From: Taxillus chinensis
Lineage: Eukaryota; Streptophyta; Magnoliopsida; Santalales; Loranthaceae
Assembly: GCA_023512835.1 (NCBI GenBank)
Contig: CM042092.1
Span: 44,944,535 to 45,008,534, forward strand
DNA: 64,000 nt
Direction of reading: 5' to 3'
Under the pieces are notes generated by a model. That model saw only the letters and a list, made by a program, of their open reading frames with translations. It did no database searches and was not told the DNA's origin. Below, piece by piece: positions 61,001 to 64,000 of this stretch. Numbering within the stretch: position 1 is the first letter of the stretch; every line of letters starts with the position of its first letter. A program made the translations under genes and the position numbers.

Positions 61001-62853
61001 GGTCGGGCGCCAACTTGTGGGTAATGGCACCCCACTGGTCCAACACTGGCCCCGCCCGACTCGCCTCACAATCCCACTCCCCCTGCAGGGTGCAAGAGGT
61101 CCCTGCGGGTGTCACAAAGGACACACGCCGCCGATAACAATCTATCTTGGCCTGGAAAGCCATAAGCCAATCCATACCCAAGATCAGGTCAAACGCCCTC
61201 AAAGGCATCACATGCAAGTCAAACGCAGCTCCACCTCTCCTATGGTTAACACACGATCCACGACACACTCGTCGTACCTCTACCATGCCTCCCACCGGAG
61301 ACTCCACAACTAGGGGCCTCGCGGCCTCCACACAAAGCTAACCCCAAACTATCATCACGGGCTCAGCAACAAACGAACACGATGCACCCGTATCGAAAAG
61401 AACAGAAGCTAAGGTACGGGAGATCAAGAGGGTACCTCTAACCACCGATGGTCTGCTCCACCCTCAAGTGGTGGGGGTGGTAGCTCGGCCTCCTCCTGGT
61501 ATGTCGCCTCCAGCGCAAACACCCTTCCTTGGCCCATGCCACTAGTCGGCTCACTCCACCGGACGCTTCCCGCTAAGGTTGCCTCCAGCCTCGGTCTCTC
61601 TGCCGCTCCGGCCTCCCCCGAGGTCGGGTCCGACTGGATCTGCTTGGCCGGCCCGCCACCGACGAGCTGGTCTCTCAGTGGTGCACGAAACCGGCATCAC
61701 TCCTTGTCTTGGATGTCATGCCTCCAACTCCCCCTGTTGCCACTCCGGCAAACCCGGCTCAGATGGCCCTCTCGTCCACATCTATGGCATTTCCGGTCCC
61801 TCTTTGGACACTCCTTCCTCAAGTGGCCTTGCTCCCCCACAGCGGTAACAACCGTTGGGAGACCCCCTGTTGGACCGCCTGTGCGCCACCGCCAAAGCTA
61901 GACCTCCCTGGGTTCGCCAATGTCCGTCCCCTGCTGCGGAAGGAGCTGCTATCCCTCTCCTCCGTCTTGAGCCTCTTGGACCCTGCATCTCGATCAGGCC
62001 CACTCTGCAATGGCGCCCCCGATGGGCCTGCCTCCCATCATCCAGTTCTCTCTCGGCTATACGGGCCGTCTCCATGGCCTCGGCATAGGTCCTCAAGCGT
62101 AGAATCGCCACCCTCTCCCTAAGGGCTGGCCCGAGACCCAAGGTGAACTTGTGGGCCTTCAGGTCCTCCCTTACCACGGTCTCGGGAGCAAACCTACTCA
62201 ATCTCGGAACTCCCGCTCATATTCGGGTACCGTCTTGGATCCCTGCTTCAAGCTGCCAAATTCTTCCCTCTTTTGCCATCTTAGCGATTCCGGGGAAGAA
62301 CTCATCTTGGAAGAGTTGCAAGAACTCCTCCCAAAACATGAGTTGCACCGCACGGCTCCCCGCAACACTCGTCCACCACTCCAAAGCGTCCCCCTCCAGT
62401 TGCCGAATTGCCGGTCGCACCTTATCCTCCTCCGGGGGCAGGAGAAAGGAGAACACGTGCTCAATCTGCCTCAACCACCGCTCGGCTACCACGGGATCTT
62501 CTCCCCCCTTAAATCGCGGAGGTTGTTCCTTTCGGAACCGTGTCACCACGTCGTCCTCTGCACGGGGTCGGACACCACCCAGCGAACTCTCACGCTCACG
62601 AGGCGGCTCTCGTCCTGGTGGTGGTGGTGGTGGCACCACCTGCCGTGTCTTTGCCATCTCACGGCGCACCTCCTCCCGAACGTCCTGCCGGAGTCCCTCC
62701 CGTAGCTCTCGTACCTCCGGCCCGGATGCCTTCTTGTAGACGTGCCGGTAACAACGCATGCCCTCCAACGGATGGTCCCGCACCCGGACCCTCATGGGCA
62801 GATGACTCATCGGCCATCGCCCCGGACGCACGTGTCACTCTCCTCGGCGGCAT
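58091..62853 (-). pseudogene. array copy 2 gag-pol, many small indels
   Basis: Same order as copy 1 on the minus strand: gag from ATG 62853 (62217-62831, 61782-62201), protease (60984-61331: LGMDWLMAFQAKIDC), RT (60665-61069, 60127-60498 with [15 protein letters not shown] and FIDD), RNase H (59609-59971: [10 protein letters not shown]), integrase zinc domain (59003-59347: HQSRVAVHPGGTK) and core (58320-58970: [26 protein letters not shown]). No frame stays open over a full domain. The indels are unusually concentrated at CTG/CAG trinucleotides relative to copy 1. Confidence 0.85.
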
Positions 62854-63262
62854 TCTTACTACACGGGTAAGAAGCACAACGTCAAAACAATTTTATAATC
62901 TATCGCGTCACTACCTCTACCCCCACCGATCAATTCCACTATCACGTGATATTACACACATACATTGCATCAATCACATTGCACGATTCAGTACACATTG
63001 CCAAACAAATCAGAGTTGCACATTTCACTTAATCATATGATTTTATCCACGAGTTTAGCATACATTCACAAGCAAATGCAACTAGTGCCCTAATGCCAAT
63101 GCATGCAAATCCTACCACAAGACCGGACTACCCTAAGTACACCTTGGAGGCTCAAAGAGGACCATGTTGATCAGGCATGTCCCTCCGGGCTCCTCCAAAG
63201 GACTCAAGATAACCAAGTCCGCCCACTACCCTAGGCCAACTAGACCATGCTCGATACCATAT
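62854..63262 (-). other. array copy 2 leader and PBS
   Basis: Close match to 55660-56065, including the shortened primer site. Non-coding. Confidence 0.8.
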
Positions 63263-64000
63263 TGTCACGCCCGGATTTCCAACCCGAGGAAACCGGTACG
63301 TGACTCCCCTTTTACCCACACGGAGGGCAAGGGGTAGGATACAAATCAAGAATTTAACATTTTAAACATCCACAACATTCAAGAAAGTAATATTCATTAA
63401 AAGCAATCCAATCCAGTTTATTACAACAAAATCCTTTCCCCACTTTGGGGTTACATCGATTCTCATAATAAAAATAACATAAACAAATTAAATAAATAAG
63501 GTCTTCCACCTTGGGGTCCCACCTAACGCCCGTAGGTTCCCGAAAAGAAAACAACATGGTAGGAGGGGTGAGCAACCACAACTCAGTAGGGATCATGTCT
63601 CCCCAACCCATCCCATGCACTATACTACATGCCTTGTGTACAAGTGCCGTGTCGTGATACAATTATCCCACCAGGATATAGTTACAAGCTATAAAGCAAA
63701 CACAATCATACATGGGCTAGTACATAAACACTCCCGGGCTTCCCAGCCCACCTGGGTTTCAAGAACAATCCCGGGCTTCCACGGCCACCGGGTTCCACAA
63801 AACATCCCGGGCTTCCATGGCCACCGGGTTCCAGCCCAGGCTTCCACGCCCAACCACAAGCACGCTCAGCACACATGGCCATACAAGCTAACATCAAACA
63901 CTTAGTATGCTTAGTCACATGAAATAACATCGAACACTTAGCATGCATATATCCACAAGCTCACAAACCCAGACCACAAGGCATTTCCACAAACACATAA
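63263..64000 (-). repeat. array LTR 3, cut by the window edge
   Basis: Starts TGTCACGCCCGGATTTCC and follows LTR 2 closely (AATAAA region at 63430, CCCGGGCTTCC minisatellite at 63730-63850). The rest lies outside the window. Expected to end with TTACA followed by a CCACA target duplication and the missing part of the GAGTC-rich unit. Confidence 0.9.

Larger units (their letters stand above)
48828..64000 (-). mobile_element. tandem Tekay-like array: LTR-internal-LTR-internal-LTR
   Basis: Minus-strand units: LTR 48828-50582, internal 50583-56065, LTR 56066-57748, internal 57749-63262, LTR from 63263 beyond the window. The middle LTR is shared: it is followed by a PPT-side junction on one side and a PBS-side junction on the other. 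This is the product expected from unequal recombination between LTRs of a single insertion or between neighbours. Polyprotein order gag-protease-RT-RNaseH-integrase-chromodomain, and a tail of HPDLFEDEQS, agree with Tekay/Del. Both internal copies have frame breaks. Confidence 0.9.

Overview
The window is nuclear DNA of a flowering plant. The evidence is one intron-containing gene for NADPH-thioredoxin reductase (NTRA/NTRB type), plant-type LTR retrotransposons primed by initiator-Met tRNA, a second element with a plant Tat/Ogre-type primer site, small TTA-flanked MITE-like elements, and long AT-rich spacers. The reductase coding sequence is rich in G/C at third codon positions, but I would not place the species more closely than angiosperm. 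No CRISPR array, rRNA or tRNA gene was seen.

Layout. (1) 1-8700: a decayed gene-like unit (894-5186) cut by a solo LTR at 1211-3138 with a perfect 5-bp target duplication, then a 3.2-kb LTR-like unit (5198-8372) full of GAGTC/TACGA/CTC words and carrying a TTA-flanked PIF/Harbinger-like element (6296-7123). (2) 8700-12100: the thioredoxin reductase gene, two exons (9157-10258 and 12026-12093), with a copia tail plus LTR in its intron. (3) 12100-16400: AT-rich spacer with a MITE (14702-15087) and short tandem repeats. (4) 16670-46925: remains of a Tat/Ogre-like element (LTR end 45896, PBS, ORF1 remnant), split by a 26-kb minus-strand Tekay-like Ty3 element (18091-44277, target duplication GTCAA). 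That element was itself hit twice: in its 3' LTR by a plus-strand, largely non-coding element (18738-27011), and in its integrase by an LTR (30188-37666, target duplication CATGG) that in turn holds a very young chromovirus (31004-36511). (5) 46927-48827: an inverted second copy of the GAGTC-rich unit. (6) 48828-64000: a tandem LTR-internal-LTR-internal-LTR array of a Tekay-like element on the minus strand, running off the window.

The only convincing functional host gene is the thioredoxin reductase. Everything else is layered transposon sequence, and target duplications plus internal paralogs let the order of insertion be read directly. The most notable structural signals are: G-box hairpins in the Tekay-like LTRs whose arms change in a compensatory way between copies; a paired ACGT-core palindrome just upstream of the LTR TATA box; a shared-LTR tandem array; and a bias of differences at CAG/CTG between the two tandem copies, which may be a methylation-related read error rather than biology.
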